A stretch of 64,000 nt of DNA from GWE2-42-39 sp942493345 (GTDB taxonomy: Bacteria > Bacteroidota > Bacteroidia > Bacteroidales > Prolixibacteraceae). Positions 33,609 through 43,069 of the stretch are shown piece by piece; positions within the stretch are counted from its first letter, which is position 1, and every line of letters starts with the position of its first letter. Made by a program: the position numbers and the translations under genes. The stretch covers positions 3,720,001 to 3,784,000 of the forward strand of contig OW818695.1 of the NCBI GenBank assembly GCA_942493345.1. The letters are read 5' to 3'. Under the pieces are notes generated by a model that worked only from the letters and a program-made list of their open reading frames with translations, was not told where the DNA came from and made no database searches.

Positions 33609-34442
33609 GTGTCAATTGCTCCGGAAATAGAAATTTCTGATCATGAAATATACTTGTTGTTTGAACAGATATTTCAGAAATATTCTATTGATTACCGGGA
33701 ATACAATATAAAACATCTTCGTCGTCGGATTATCCACCGGATTAATCTATCCGGTTATAAATCGTTTTCTGCTTTTCAGGATGAGTTGCTTTCTACCTCT
33801 TCATTTTTTAATCATTTTTTTCAGGATTTATCGATTAATGTAACCGGGATGTTTCGGAAATCGGACTTCTTTATCCGGCTCCGGGAAAAGGTATTCCCGA
33901 AGCTGGCGTTATTACCCGAGATAAAAATATGGGTCGCAGGCTGCTCAACCGGAGAAGAAGTATATTCTCTTGGCATTTTATTGAATGAAGAAAACCTGCT
34001 TTCTAAATCAAAAATAATTGCAACAGATTATAACGAAAAGTTGCTGGAAATTGCAAGCAGGGGAGAATATCCTCTTTCGAAGATGGAAGAGTTCAGAGAA
34101 AAATATGAAGCATGCGGAAAGAAGAGCTTTGGTGATTATTTTGCCCTGGATAGTACAAAAATGAAGATTTCATTTGAAATAGCACGAAAGGTTATATTTG
34201 CAGGCCATGATCTGGTGAACGATCCGTATTTTTCAGGAATCGACCTTCTGCTTTGTCGGAATGTAATGATTTATTTTAACTCAAAATTGCAGTCAAAAGT
34301 GGTCGATGGATTTTTTAATAGTTTGAATAATAATGCGTTTCTATGTTTGGGCCAGCAGGAAGATATTTTTTATACTAATTCCGAAATAAAATTTTCATTG
34401 ATTGATTCTGATGTGAAAATTTTCAGAAAACGTTCACTCTAG
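33609..34442 (+). CDS. cheR: CheR-type protein methyltransferase
   Basis: 277 residues, GTG start. CheR N-domain (YREYNIKHLRRRIIHRINLSG), then the AdoMet methyltransferase domain: VTGMFRKSDFF (RxxxF), IKIWVAGCSTGEEVYSLGILL, IIATDYNEKLLEIA and LLCRNVMIYFN. CheR methylates glutamates on chemoreceptors. No cheB, cheA or receptor gene is adjacent; in Bacteroidota CheR is often paired with receivers or other signalling proteins, here the CheY-like protein immediately upstream. The target is unknown. Confidence 0.92.
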   Translation: MSIAPEIEISDHEIYLLFEQIFQKYSIDYREYNIKHLRRRIIHRINLSGYKSFSAFQDELLSTSSFFNHFFQDLSINVTGMFRKSDFFIRLREKVFPKLALLPEIKIWVAGCSTGEEVYSLGILLNEENLLSKSKIIATDYNEKLLEIASRGEYPLSKMEEFREKYEACGKKSFGDYFALDSTKMKISFEIARKVIFAGHDLVNDPYFSGIDLLLCRNVMIYFNSKLQSKVVDGFFNSLNNNAFLCLGQQEDIFYTNSEIKFSLIDSDVKIFRKRSL

Positions 34443-34606
34443 CGTTCCCGCTTTTATCTGATATTTGTTAATAAATGTAACTATTTAGAACCTGATTAAA
34501 TTTGGTGTTAACCTTCTATTGAATAGGAACAATGCTTACTTTTACCAAAATTGAGAATATCTAAATCACTGAAAATATCAATTAACCACGATAAAAAATT
34601 AAACGT

Positions 34607-35824
34607 ATGAAAAAGCTAGCCACAATAACGTCTTTTCTGATTGTTTTTTCCGCTTTTATTTCCAATGCACAGGAAGCTACCCAGTGGAGGGGAAAAGGCT
34701 CAATGGGAATATATTCTGCTGAAAGACTGATGGAACAATGGCCTGCTGCAGGCCCCGAAATTATTTGGAGTGTGGGCAATTTGGGCGAAGGTTTTTCGTC
34801 TCCGGTATTTGCCAACGGGAAAATTTATGTCACCGGAATGGTCAGTGGTCAGGGAGTTTTATTTGTAATCGACAAAAACGGGACTGTCTCAAAAAAGTAC
34901 GAATACGGTAGAGAATGGGAAACAAATTATCCTGGCGCGAGGTCAACGGTAACAGTAGCCGGAAATCTGGCATATCTGTACAGTGGATTAGGTAAACTTG
35001 CCTGTTTCGATTTAAATTCAGAAAAAATTATATGGCAGGTTGATTTAATCACTGATATGGCAGGAACAAACATTACCTGGGGAGTTACCGAATCGGTTGT
35101 TGTTGATGGTGACTGCGTATACTGCTCTCCGGGCGGAAAAACCAATAATGTAGTTGCATTGAACCGTTTTTCAGGCAAAATAATATGGTCGTGTGCCGGA
35201 TTAGGTGAACAATCGGCGTATAATACTCCTTTGCTAATCGAACTGCCTGCAAGGAAAATCTTGGTTGCTATGATGGCCAATCACATCCTTGGTATCAATG
35301 CTTCTGATGGAAAATTGCTATGGAGTTACGAACAAACCAACCGCTGGTCGGTACATGCCAACACCCCGGTTTATTCTGATGGCGCTGTATTTTGCTTTAG
35401 CGGATACGGACAAGGTGGAGTGAAACTGAAACTAAGTAGCGATGGCTCTTCTGTGAACAAAGAATGGTTTTCAACGGATTATGATAGCCGCATCGGAGGT
35501 GTCGTTTTAATCGATGGTTATTTATACGGTTCGGGCGATAACAACCGCGAATGGATGTGTATCGATTGGAAAACAGGAGCAACTAAATACAAATCGGCAG
35601 TAGTAGGAAAAGGTGCAATAATCGCTTCGGGGAACAAGCTGATTGGTTATTCCGAAAAAGGGGAATTGTTTTTGGCTGAAGTAAACCCCAACGAATTTAA
35701 ACTGATCAGCAAAGCCAAAGTTGAATTGGGGACTGCTCAGCATTGGGCACATCCGGTAATAAACGATGGAATTTTGTACCTGAGACATGGTAATACGTTG
35801 ATCGCCTATAAGATATCAAATTGA
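34607..35824 (+). CDS. Exported PQQ-like beta-propeller protein 1
   Basis: 405 residues with a signal peptide (TITSFLIVFSAFISNAQ). A PQQ-type beta-propeller with tryptophan-docking blades such as CFDLNSEKIIWQVDL, ALNRFSGKIIWSC and GINASDGKLLWSYE. It opens with QWRGKGSMGIYSAERLMEQWP and GEGFSSPVFANGKIYVTG, the start of the WRGP-type BamB-like propellers. No dehydrogenase catalytic domain or PQQ-binding disulphide is evident, so it is likely a scaffold, binding or electron-carrier-interacting protein. It ends with QHWAHPVINDG, a motif shared with the next two paralogues. First gene of a six-gene run. Confidence 0.87.
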   Translation: MKKLATITSFLIVFSAFISNAQEATQWRGKGSMGIYSAERLMEQWPAAGPEIIWSVGNLGEGFSSPVFANGKIYVTGMVSGQGVLFVIDKNGTVSKKYEYGREWETNYPGARSTVTVAGNLAYLYSGLGKLACFDLNSEKIIWQVDLITDMAGTNITWGVTESVVVDGDCVYCSPGGKTNNVVALNRFSGKIIWSCAGLGEQSAYNTPLLIELPARKILVAMMANHILGINASDGKLLWSYEQTNRWSVHANTPVYSDGAVFCFSGYGQGGVKLKLSSDGSSVNKEWFSTDYDSRIGGVVLIDGYLYGSGDNNREWMCIDWKTGATKYKSAVVGKGAIIASGNKLIGYSEKGELFLAEVNPNEFKLISKAKVELGTAQHWAHPVINDGILYLRHGNTLIAYKISN

Positions 35825-35861
35825 GATTGTTAATTATTAATATTTTGACCTGATTACAGCC

Positions 35862-37103
35862 ATGAAACATTTTTTTCTGATCAATGTATTGTTATTTATT
35901 ACCGTTTTTTCTGAAGCACAAATAAGTCAGTGGCGGGGACCAAACAGAGATGGAAAGTTCAATGAAACCAGTCTGTTGAAAGAATGGCCTGCTGAAGGTC
36001 CCGAGCTTTTGTTATCGGTCGAAGGAATTGGGAAAGGGTTTTCTTCTCCTGTTTCTGATGGAGAATTTATTTTTACCACCGGAATGACCGATTCATTGGA
36101 TTTCGTTAGCTGTATTGACATGACCGGTTCAATAAAATGGAAGACCATTTACGGACGATCATGGATGAAATCATTCCCGGATACCAGAGGGTCGGCAACC
36201 ATTGATGGCGACCGTGTTTATGTAATCAGCGGACAAGGAGAACTTGTATGCCTGAATAAGGCGAACGGTAATATTATCTGGAAAATAGATGTTGACAAAG
36301 ATTATAAATCGGAACGGCACATTTGGGGCGTTGCTGAATCTCCGCTTGTTGTTGATGATAAAGTGATTTGTACACCCGGAGGCAAACAAACATCAGTAGT
36401 TGCTTTCAATAAGTTGACCGGCGCTTTGGTTTGGCAAAGCAAATGTGTGGGTGGACAACGCGCCTATACTTCGCCAACTTTATATCAGTACAAAAATTTT
36501 CGCTGTATTTTGGCAACTACGGCTAATAACCTGATTGCATTAGTACCTGAAACCGGGAAAGTGGCATGGAGTTTCGATTATTATAAAGAGGGCTCGTGGA
36601 ATGATCAACCCGGGTTAATTTGGGCGAATACACCGATTTGCAAAGACGATGAAATTTTCATTTCCAAAGGATATGATTTTCCGGCTATAATGCTGAAAAT
36701 AGATTCGTTGGGAACTTCTGTCAGTAAAAAATGGGTCGATCACACTTTCGATAACCATCATCACGGAGTGGTTGAAGTGGATGGTAAAATCTATGGCTCG
36801 AACTGGAAAAGCAACCGCGACGGGAAATGGGTGTGTATGGACTGGAAAACCGGCGAAATTGAATATATTGCCGATTGGAATACGAAAGGATCAATAGTTT
36901 ATGCCGATGGCATGCTATACGTTTATGAAGAAAAATCGGGCAATGTCGGTTTGGTAAAACCCGACCCGAAAGGTTTTAATGTAATAAGTTCATTTAAAAT
37001 AAGTAAGGGGATCGGACCACACTGGGCGCATCCGTTTATTGCCAATGGAAAATTATTTCTGCGTCACGGCGATGTATTGATGGTTTACAAAATAAAAGCA
37101 TAA
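35862..37103 (+). CDS. Exported PQQ-like beta-propeller protein 2
   Basis: 413 residues, paralogue of the gene before it, with a signal peptide (FFLINVLLFITVFSEAQ). Opens QWRGPNRDGKFNETSLLKEW and PELLLSVEGIGKGFSSPV; docking blades CLNKANGNIIWKIDV, AFNKLTGALVWQSK and ALVPETGKVAWSFDY; ends GPHWAHPFIANGKLFLRHGD. Closest in form to protein 3. The 37-bp gap to protein 1 and 1-bp gap to protein 3 show co-transcription. Same unknown role. Confidence 0.87.
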   Translation: MKHFFLINVLLFITVFSEAQISQWRGPNRDGKFNETSLLKEWPAEGPELLLSVEGIGKGFSSPVSDGEFIFTTGMTDSLDFVSCIDMTGSIKWKTIYGRSWMKSFPDTRGSATIDGDRVYVISGQGELVCLNKANGNIIWKIDVDKDYKSERHIWGVAESPLVVDDKVICTPGGKQTSVVAFNKLTGALVWQSKCVGGQRAYTSPTLYQYKNFRCILATTANNLIALVPETGKVAWSFDYYKEGSWNDQPGLIWANTPICKDDEIFISKGYDFPAIMLKIDSLGTSVSKKWVDHTFDNHHHGVVEVDGKIYGSNWKSNRDGKWVCMDWKTGEIEYIADWNTKGSIVYADGMLYVYEEKSGNVGLVKPDPKGFNVISSFKISKGIGPHWAHPFIANGKLFLRHGDVLMVYKIKA

Positions 37104-37104
37104 A

Positions 37105-38346
37105 ATGAAGGGACTGATTAGTGGTGTATTGTTTGTGCTGATAAGCGGCGCTGTGTTTGCACAGGATATTGTGCAATGGCAGGGTCCCGATCGCAGTGGA
37201 ATTTATCCCGATAAGGGACTTTTAAAAGAGTGGCCTGCTGCCGGACCTGAATTGTTACTGGAAGTAGATGGATTGGGCGGAGGATATTCAACCCCGGTCG
37301 TTTACCACGATGTAATTTATGTGACAGGCGTTCGCGATAGTTCCGATATTATTACAGCCATCAGGATGAATGGCGAAAAAATATGGGAAAAAATATATGG
37401 AAAAGCATGGTCTCGTTCGTATCCTGAAAACCGATCGACGCCAACCCTCGAAAACGGAAAGATTTATCTGGTATCGGGAATGGGCGAGATGGTTTGTTTG
37501 GATGCTGCCAGCGGAAATCCAATTTGGAAAGTCGATGCTCATTCAACGTATAAAGGTGAACTTCTGAATTGGGGCGTTGCCGAGTCTGTTTTGCTTACCG
37601 ACCGGGCTGCTATTTATACCGTTGGCGGCAGCGAAACTACTGTAATTGCGCTGGACAAGATAAATGGAGAGTTACTTTGGAAATCGAAAAGTCTTGGAGG
37701 GCCGAGAGCGTATGCTTCTTCTTCGCTGATCGAAAAGGACGGAATGAAACTGATTCTTGCCCAATCTTCAAAATATTTGATTGCCCTTGATCCTGCCACA
37801 GGAAATATTGTTTGGTCATACGATCTTATTCAATACCATACCAATCAGACGGGAAAAGGGGCGAATACCAATACTGCCTTGTTTTACGACGGTGAAATAT
37901 TTGTGACCAGTGGCTACGACCATCCCGGAATGATGTTTTCACTTTCTGCCGACGGGAAATCGGTTTCGCTGAAATGGAAAAACGATACGCTCGATTGTCA
38001 TATTGGTGGCGTAGTGATGCTGGATGGAAAAATATTCGGTTCAAACTGGACCAGTAATTCTACCGGAAACTGGGTTTGCCTTGACTGGAAAACAGGGAGA
38101 ACCATGTATGAAGAAAAATGGAACAACAAAGGATCGGTGATTGCTGCCGATGGGATGTTGTATTGTTACGAAGAAAAAGGCGGTAACTTAGCACTGGTAA
38201 AACCGAATACTGAAAAATTTGATGTTGTCAGTTCGTTTAAAATTGAAAAAGGGACAGGGCCGCATTGGGCACACCCTTCGATATACGGCGGAAAACTATT
38301 GGTACGCCACGGCGAGGTATTGATGGTTTATAAAATTTCGAATTAG
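37105..38346 (+). CDS. Exported PQQ-like beta-propeller protein 3
   Basis: 413 residues, the same length as protein 2, with a signal peptide (GLISGVLFVLISGAVFAQ). Blades CLDAASGNPIWKVDA, ALDKINGELLWKSKS and ALDPATGNIVWSYDL, with GPHWAHPSIYGGKLLVRHGE near the end. Opens QWQGPDRSGIYPDKGLLKEW. The stop shares one base with the GTG of the next gene. Likely a recent duplicate of protein 2. Confidence 0.87.
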   Translation: MKGLISGVLFVLISGAVFAQDIVQWQGPDRSGIYPDKGLLKEWPAAGPELLLEVDGLGGGYSTPVVYHDVIYVTGVRDSSDIITAIRMNGEKIWEKIYGKAWSRSYPENRSTPTLENGKIYLVSGMGEMVCLDAASGNPIWKVDAHSTYKGELLNWGVAESVLLTDRAAIYTVGGSETTVIALDKINGELLWKSKSLGGPRAYASSSLIEKDGMKLILAQSSKYLIALDPATGNIVWSYDLIQYHTNQTGKGANTNTALFYDGEIFVTSGYDHPGMMFSLSADGKSVSLKWKNDTLDCHIGGVVMLDGKIFGSNWTSNSTGNWVCLDWKTGRTMYEEKWNNKGSVIAADGMLYCYEEKGGNLALVKPNTEKFDVVSSFKIEKGTGPHWAHPSIYGGKLLVRHGEVLMVYKISN

Positions 38347-39767
38347 TGCGCAGAAATTTAATAAATATTGTTTTAATCGGATTTGTCATAATATTGACAA
38401 CTGCGTTTCTTTGGTGGGCAACCAGCGATCCGACCCGGGGTTTTGAACCCAGTATGCCTGGCGCCGACAATCGCGGGGCAAAAAGTATGGTTGAGCAAAT
38501 TGTAAATATTGGCGAAAATTTTCAATTATTTAAAAATATTTTTACTGAATCTTCTGAAAACTGGCCTCGTTTTCGTGGCGAAGATATCGATAACATCAGT
38601 AAGTCGACAACAAAGTTGAAAGATACCTGGCAAGCCGATGAACCCAAAATTCTTTGGTCGGTCGAGTTGGGCGAAGGCCATGCCGGAGCTGCTATTTACG
38701 CCGGGAAAGCATACGTTCTCGATTATATCGAGGAGAAACGCGAAGATGCCCTTCGTTGTTTCTCTCTGGAAACCGGCGAAGAACTTTGGCAACGTTCGTA
38801 CAATGTGAACATGAAACGCAATCATGGTATGTCGCGTACCGTTCCGGCGGTCAACGAAAAATACATCCTTACGATGGGGCCGAAATGCCATGTGATGTGC
38901 GTAGAGCGCGAAACCGGTAATTTGGTCTGGGGACTCGATCTGGTGAAAAAATATAACACCGAAGTTCCGTTTTGGTACACCGGTCAATGTCCGTTAATTG
39001 ACGGGAACAAGGCTATTCTTGCGCCCGGAAACGATGCTTTGATGGTTGCTGTTAATATGGATTCCGGAGAAATTATTTGGGAAACACCAAATCCGAAAGG
39101 ATGGAAGATGTCACATTCTTCGGTCATACCGGCCACAATGTATGGCAAGAAAATGTATTTATACAGCGCGGTTGGCGGGGTATGTGGTATTTCTGCCGAA
39201 GGCAGCGACGAAGGAAAAATCCTTTGGGAATCTACTGCCTGGAACCATGCAGTTGTTGCGCCTTCTCCGGTTGCCCTTCCGGATGGAAAAGTATTCCTGA
39301 CCGCCGGGTACGGTGCAGGGAGTATGATGATCCAGGTGAAAAAGTCGGGTAATTCATACGAAACAGAAGTGTTGAAGGAATATCTCCCGAAAGACGGGTT
39401 GGCCTGCGAACAGCAAACTCCTGTTGTGTGGAACGGCCATTTGTTTGGGATACTTCCGAAAGATGCCGGGGCAAACCGCAATCAGCTGGTTTGTGTGTCC
39501 CCCGATGATGTTACGAAATTTATCTGGTCGTCGGGAAAGACAACCCGTTTTGGGCTTGGTCCGTACTTGATTGCAGATAATAAAATGTTTATACTTAGTG
39601 ACGACGGAACGCTCACAATGATTAAACCGGACACAAAAAGTTTCAAACTGCTGGCCGAAAAGAAAATTTTTGAAGGCAGCGATGCCTGGGCTCCGCTGGC
39701 AATTGCCGACGGGAAAATGTTGCTCCGGGATTCGAAAACCATATTTTGTGTCGATTTGAAAAAATAG
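38346..39767 (+). CDS. Membrane-anchored PQQ-like beta-propeller protein 4
   Basis: 473 residues, GTG start overlapping the previous stop. Rather than a cleavable signal it has an uncleaved-looking anchor (NIVLIGFVIILTTAFLWWA) and a longer linker before the propeller, which starts WPRFRGEDIDNISKSTTKLKD. Docking blades: CFSLETGEELWQRSY, CVERETGNLVWGLDL and AVNMDSGEIIWETPN. It lacks the HWAHP motif of the other three (GSDAWAPLAIADGK instead) and carries extra Cys (AVGGVCGISAE, GLACEQQTP). Probably the fixed partner in a complex at the inner-membrane surface; inference. Confidence 0.85.
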   Translation: MRRNLINIVLIGFVIILTTAFLWWATSDPTRGFEPSMPGADNRGAKSMVEQIVNIGENFQLFKNIFTESSENWPRFRGEDIDNISKSTTKLKDTWQADEPKILWSVELGEGHAGAAIYAGKAYVLDYIEEKREDALRCFSLETGEELWQRSYNVNMKRNHGMSRTVPAVNEKYILTMGPKCHVMCVERETGNLVWGLDLVKKYNTEVPFWYTGQCPLIDGNKAILAPGNDALMVAVNMDSGEIIWETPNPKGWKMSHSSVIPATMYGKKMYLYSAVGGVCGISAEGSDEGKILWESTAWNHAVVAPSPVALPDGKVFLTAGYGAGSMMIQVKKSGNSYETEVLKEYLPKDGLACEQQTPVVWNGHLFGILPKDAGANRNQLVCVSPDDVTKFIWSSGKTTRFGLGPYLIADNKMFILSDDGTLTMIKPDTKSFKLLAEKKIFEGSDAWAPLAIADGKMLLRDSKTIFCVDLKK

Positions 39768-39769
39768 TC

Positions 39770-40735
39770 ATGCAGAAAAAACTGATCAATATTTTTCTGA
39801 TTGTTGCTGCTGTGGCAGTTGCCCTGATTATGGGACGCGATTTTATCGTCAATAAATCGGGTAAAAACATTGAAAATGCGTACGAATACAATCTCGATGA
39901 ATTTCGACAGGTCGATTCGTCGCTGGTTCTTTATCGTGAATTTTTTTCATTTCCGGTTCAGGTCGATAAGCCGAAAGGAATTGTTTTGTGCGGAACCCAG
40001 ATTTTTATTATTGGTGAAGATGTTTTTCTGAAGTTCAACAAGGAAGGAGCCCTGCTTCTCAGAAAAGTACTTGACACGTCTCCGACTTGTATTGCGTGTG
40101 TGAATAACAGTGAGTTTCTGGTTGGTATGCGCGACCATATTTGTTTGCTTGACGGCCAGGGTACTTTGCTTTCGCGCTGGAATTCTTTTGGCGATAAAGC
40201 CGTAATTACATCCATTGTGGTTAGTGGCAAATATATTTATGTAGCCGATGCCGGTAACCGGGTGGTTTATCAGTGCGATAAGCAGGGCAATGTGATTCGG
40301 AAAATCGGCGAAAAAAATGAAGAAAAAGGCATTCTGGGATATGTGATTCCAAGCCCGTATTTCGATGTGGCAGTTGATGCCGACGGTTTTCTGTGGGCTG
40401 CCAATACGGGTCGCCACAGCTTTGAAAATTACAATGCCGACGGTTCGCTGCGTACTTCATGGGAAGCCAGTTCTGTAAATATTGAAGGTTTCAGCGGTTG
40501 TTGTAATCCGGCTCATTTTGCAATAATGGACGACAACTCGTTTGTAACCAGCGAAAAAGGTTTGGTGCGGGTAAAAATATATGATCAACACGGACAATTT
40601 AAAGGGGTGGTAGCGCCACCGGCTGCATTCGCCCGCGAGGCAACAGTTGCTCCCGAAGTTTTGGCTGATGGTGCAAACCGCATCATCGCCCTCGATTTTG
40701 AACGGAAAACAGTACGAATATTTGAACGAAAATAA
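39770..40735 (+). CDS. Membrane-anchored NHL-like six-bladed propeller protein
   Basis: 321 residues with an N-terminal anchor (LINIFLIVAAVAVALIMG). Repeats of NHL type follow: YIYVADAGNRVVYQCDKQGN, FDVAVDADGFLWAANTGRH and DNSFVTSEKGLVRVKIYDQHG. A conserved-looking GFSGCCNPAHFA near residue 245 puts two adjacent Cys and a His together, a possible metal or redox site. It starts 2 bp after the fourth PQQ-like gene. The ATG at 39770 gives a correct anchor. I do not know the function. Confidence 0.83.
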   Translation: MQKKLINIFLIVAAVAVALIMGRDFIVNKSGKNIENAYEYNLDEFRQVDSSLVLYREFFSFPVQVDKPKGIVLCGTQIFIIGEDVFLKFNKEGALLLRKVLDTSPTCIACVNNSEFLVGMRDHICLLDGQGTLLSRWNSFGDKAVITSIVVSGKYIYVADAGNRVVYQCDKQGNVIRKIGEKNEEKGILGYVIPSPYFDVAVDADGFLWAANTGRHSFENYNADGSLRTSWEASSVNIEGFSGCCNPAHFAIMDDNSFVTSEKGLVRVKIYDQHGQFKGVVAPPAAFAREATVAPEVLADGANRIIALDFERKTVRIFERK

Positions 40736-40736
40736 A

Positions 40737-40937
40737 ATGAACAATAGAAGGCAATTTTTGAAACGGGCATTGCAATTATTGATGCTTTCCGGGCTGGTTG
40801 GCGGATCTGCGTATTTGGTTGCCCGAAACGGACTTGCTGACTCGTGCGATAGTTCTCAAGTTTGCAGCAACTGCTCAAAACTGAAAAATTGCGACATCAA
40901 TAAAGCAAAGAAATTCAAATTGCAAAAGCAGAAATAA
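40737..40937 (+). CDS. Small Tat-type exported four-Cys protein
   Basis: 66 residues. MNNRRQFLKRALQLLMLSGL is a twin-arginine signal (RRxFLK) followed by a hydrophobic stretch; the mature part is only about 35 residues with DSCDSSQVCSNCSKLKNCD, a C-x5-C-x2-C-x5-C pattern able to hold an Fe-S cluster or zinc, and a Lys-rich tail. Tat export implies the cofactor is loaded before translocation. It is the last gene of the propeller operon, 1 bp after the NHL-like gene, and is convergent with recG. Confidence 0.8.
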   Translation: MNNRRQFLKRALQLLMLSGLVGGSAYLVARNGLADSCDSSQVCSNCSKLKNCDINKAKKFKLQKQK

Positions 40938-40969
40938 GAAATATCCTAAAATCTACAGGAACAACTTTC

Positions 40970-43069
40970 TTAGCTAATATTACTCCAATCGTATTCCGTA
41001 TTTTTCAGGCTTAAAAGTTGTTGTTTCAGCAGGGCGTTCTCAGGTTTTTCGAACATTGGGTCGTGGTCGATTACGTCGCGGGCAATGTTGCGGGCATGTT
41101 GCAGAATCTCACCATCTTTACCGAGGTTGGCAATTTTCAGGTTAAACCCAATGCCACTTTGCTGGGTTCCTTCAATGTCGCCGGGACCACGCAGTTTCAT
41201 GTCCACTTCGGCAATTTCGAAGCCGTCGTTGGTGCGCACCATCGTTTCGATGCGTTTGCGGCTTTCCTGACTGAGTTTGAACGACGACATCAGCACGCAG
41301 TACGATTGTTCGGCGCCCCGGCCTACGCGCCCGCGTAGCTGGTGCAACTGCGACAGGCCAAACCGTTCGGCATTTTCAATCACCATTATGGATGCATTGG
41401 GCACATCAACGCCCACCTCGATGACCGTTGTGGCCATCATGATCTGGGTTTTGCCTTCTTTGAAAAGTTGCATTTCGGCATCCTTGTCAGCCGCTTTCAT
41501 CCGCCCGTGCATCATGCTGATTGCATACCGGGGAAACACCTCTTTCATCAGTTCGTAACCATCTTCAAGGTTCTTCAAATCAATTTTTTCTGATTCACTG
41601 ATGAGTGGGTAAACAATGTAAACCTGTCGTCCGCGGTTCACCTGCTCACGGATGAAATCGTACAGTTGCTTTTTCCGGCTTTCGTAAAAATGAATGGTTT
41701 GTATTGGCTTGCGTCCCGGCGGCAGTTCATCGATCACCGAAACATCGAGATCGCCGTAAACGGTCATTGCCAGAGTGCGCGGAATGGGCGTTGCGGTCAT
41801 CACCAAAATATGCGGTGGAATGAGCGTGTTCTTTCCCCATAGCCGGGCCCGTTGCGCCACACCAAAACGGTGTTGCTCGTCGATGATTACCAGCCCTAAT
41901 TTGTGAAACTGAACTGTATTTTCGAGCAGTGCATGGGTACCAACCAGTAATTGCAATTTGCCTGATACCAGTTTTTCGTGAATAATCTTTCGCTCTTTTG
42001 CCTTGGTCGATCCGGTGAGCAGGGCCGTTTCCATTCCCAAGCCGGCGGTTATTTTCTGAATGGTGTTGAAATGCTGGTTGGCCAGAATTTCAGTAGGCGC
42101 CATCAGACAGGCCTGATAATCGTTGTCGAAGGCAATCAGCGCGGTCATCAGCGCCACCAGCGTTTTCCCGCTGCCCACGTCGCCCTGGAGCAGACGGTTC
42201 ATTTGCCGGCCGGAGCCGATGTCGCGGCGTATTTCGCGAATCACCTTTTTTTGTGCTTCGGTGAGTTCAAACGGCAGGTGGTTTTTGTAGAATGTGTTCA
42301 GGTTGTATCCCACCTTCGAAAAAACAAAACCTTTGAAATATTCTTCCCTTTTGTGTTTCAGACTTAAAATTTTAAGCTGAATAAAAAACAATTCTTCAAA
42401 CTTCAGTCTGAAACGCGCCGCTTTCAGCAAAGCCGGGTTTTCAGGAAAATGAATTTGCAGGAGGGCCAAATCCAGGGGCATTATTTTCAACTTCCGAATA
42501 AAATATTCGGGCAAGGTTTCGCTGATCTGATCTTTCAGAAGTTGCGCAAGCGTCCATTGCAACTTGTTGATTACTTTGGACGTTATAAACTTCTTTTTGC
42601 AGCCTTCGGTCGTGTTGTAAAAGGCCTGAAATATACCTGCTGTTGTACTCTGTTGTTCGACCGGCTCCAGCTCGGGGTGTACAATATTCATTTGTCCCCC
42701 GAACGAAGTAGGTTTCCCGAAAACCACGTAAGGTGTGTTCATTTTCAGATTTTCGCGCACCCATTTGATGCCCTGGAACCAAATCAGTTCCATCACCCCC
42801 GATTCGTCGGCGAAACGGGCAACAAGTCTTTGTTTATTACGTTCACCTATGGTTTCGAACCGACTAATTGTGCCTTTCACCTGAACGTATGGCATGTTGT
42901 TTGTTAGTTCAGCTATTCGATAAAAGCGGGTTCGGTCGATATATTTGTATGGAAAGTAGTACAGCAGGTCTTTGTAAGTAAAAATCTGTAGTTCTTTTTT
43001 TAGGATTTCGGCCCGTTTGGGGCCAACCCCTGGTAAATACATTATGTCCCGATCGATGATGTCTGGCAT
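40970..43069 (-). CDS. recG: ATP-dependent DNA helicase RecG
   Basis: 699 residues, full length. RecG remodels stalled forks and Holliday junctions. N-terminal wedge domain (YLPGVGPKRAEILKKEL, LLYYFPYKYIDRT, OB-type VQVKGTISRFETIG), Walker A LLQGDVGSGKTLVALM, motif II VIIDEQHRFGVAQR, motif III VMTATPIPRTLAM, and the C-terminal IEVGVDVPNASIMVIENAER and QLHQLRGRVGRG. Downstream end is only 32 bp from the convergent propeller operon. Confidence 0.97.
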   Translation of the reverse strand: MPDIIDRDIMYLPGVGPKRAEILKKELQIFTYKDLLYYFPYKYIDRTRFYRIAELTNNMPYVQVKGTISRFETIGERNKQRLVARFADESGVMELIWFQGIKWVRENLKMNTPYVVFGKPTSFGGQMNIVHPELEPVEQQSTTAGIFQAFYNTTEGCKKKFITSKVINKLQWTLAQLLKDQISETLPEYFIRKLKIMPLDLALLQIHFPENPALLKAARFRLKFEELFFIQLKILSLKHKREEYFKGFVFSKVGYNLNTFYKNHLPFELTEAQKKVIREIRRDIGSGRQMNRLLQGDVGSGKTLVALMTALIAFDNDYQACLMAPTEILANQHFNTIQKITAGLGMETALLTGSTKAKERKIIHEKLVSGKLQLLVGTHALLENTVQFHKLGLVIIDEQHRFGVAQRARLWGKNTLIPPHILVMTATPIPRTLAMTVYGDLDVSVIDELPPGRKPIQTIHFYESRKKQLYDFIREQVNRGRQVYIVYPLISESEKIDLKNLEDGYELMKEVFPRYAISMMHGRMKAADKDAEMQLFKEGKTQIMMATTVIEVGVDVPNASIMVIENAERFGLSQLHQLRGRVGRGAEQSYCVLMSSFKLSQESRKRIETMVRTNDGFEIAEVDMKLRGPGDIEGTQQSGIGFNLKIANLGKDGEILQHARNIARDVIDHDPMFEKPENALLKQQLLSLKNTEYDWSNIS

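Noticed and set aside
34443..34606. Promoter of the propeller operon
   Set aside because: TACTTTTA near 34537 is one base off TAnnTTTG and has no -33 partner, so it was not listed.
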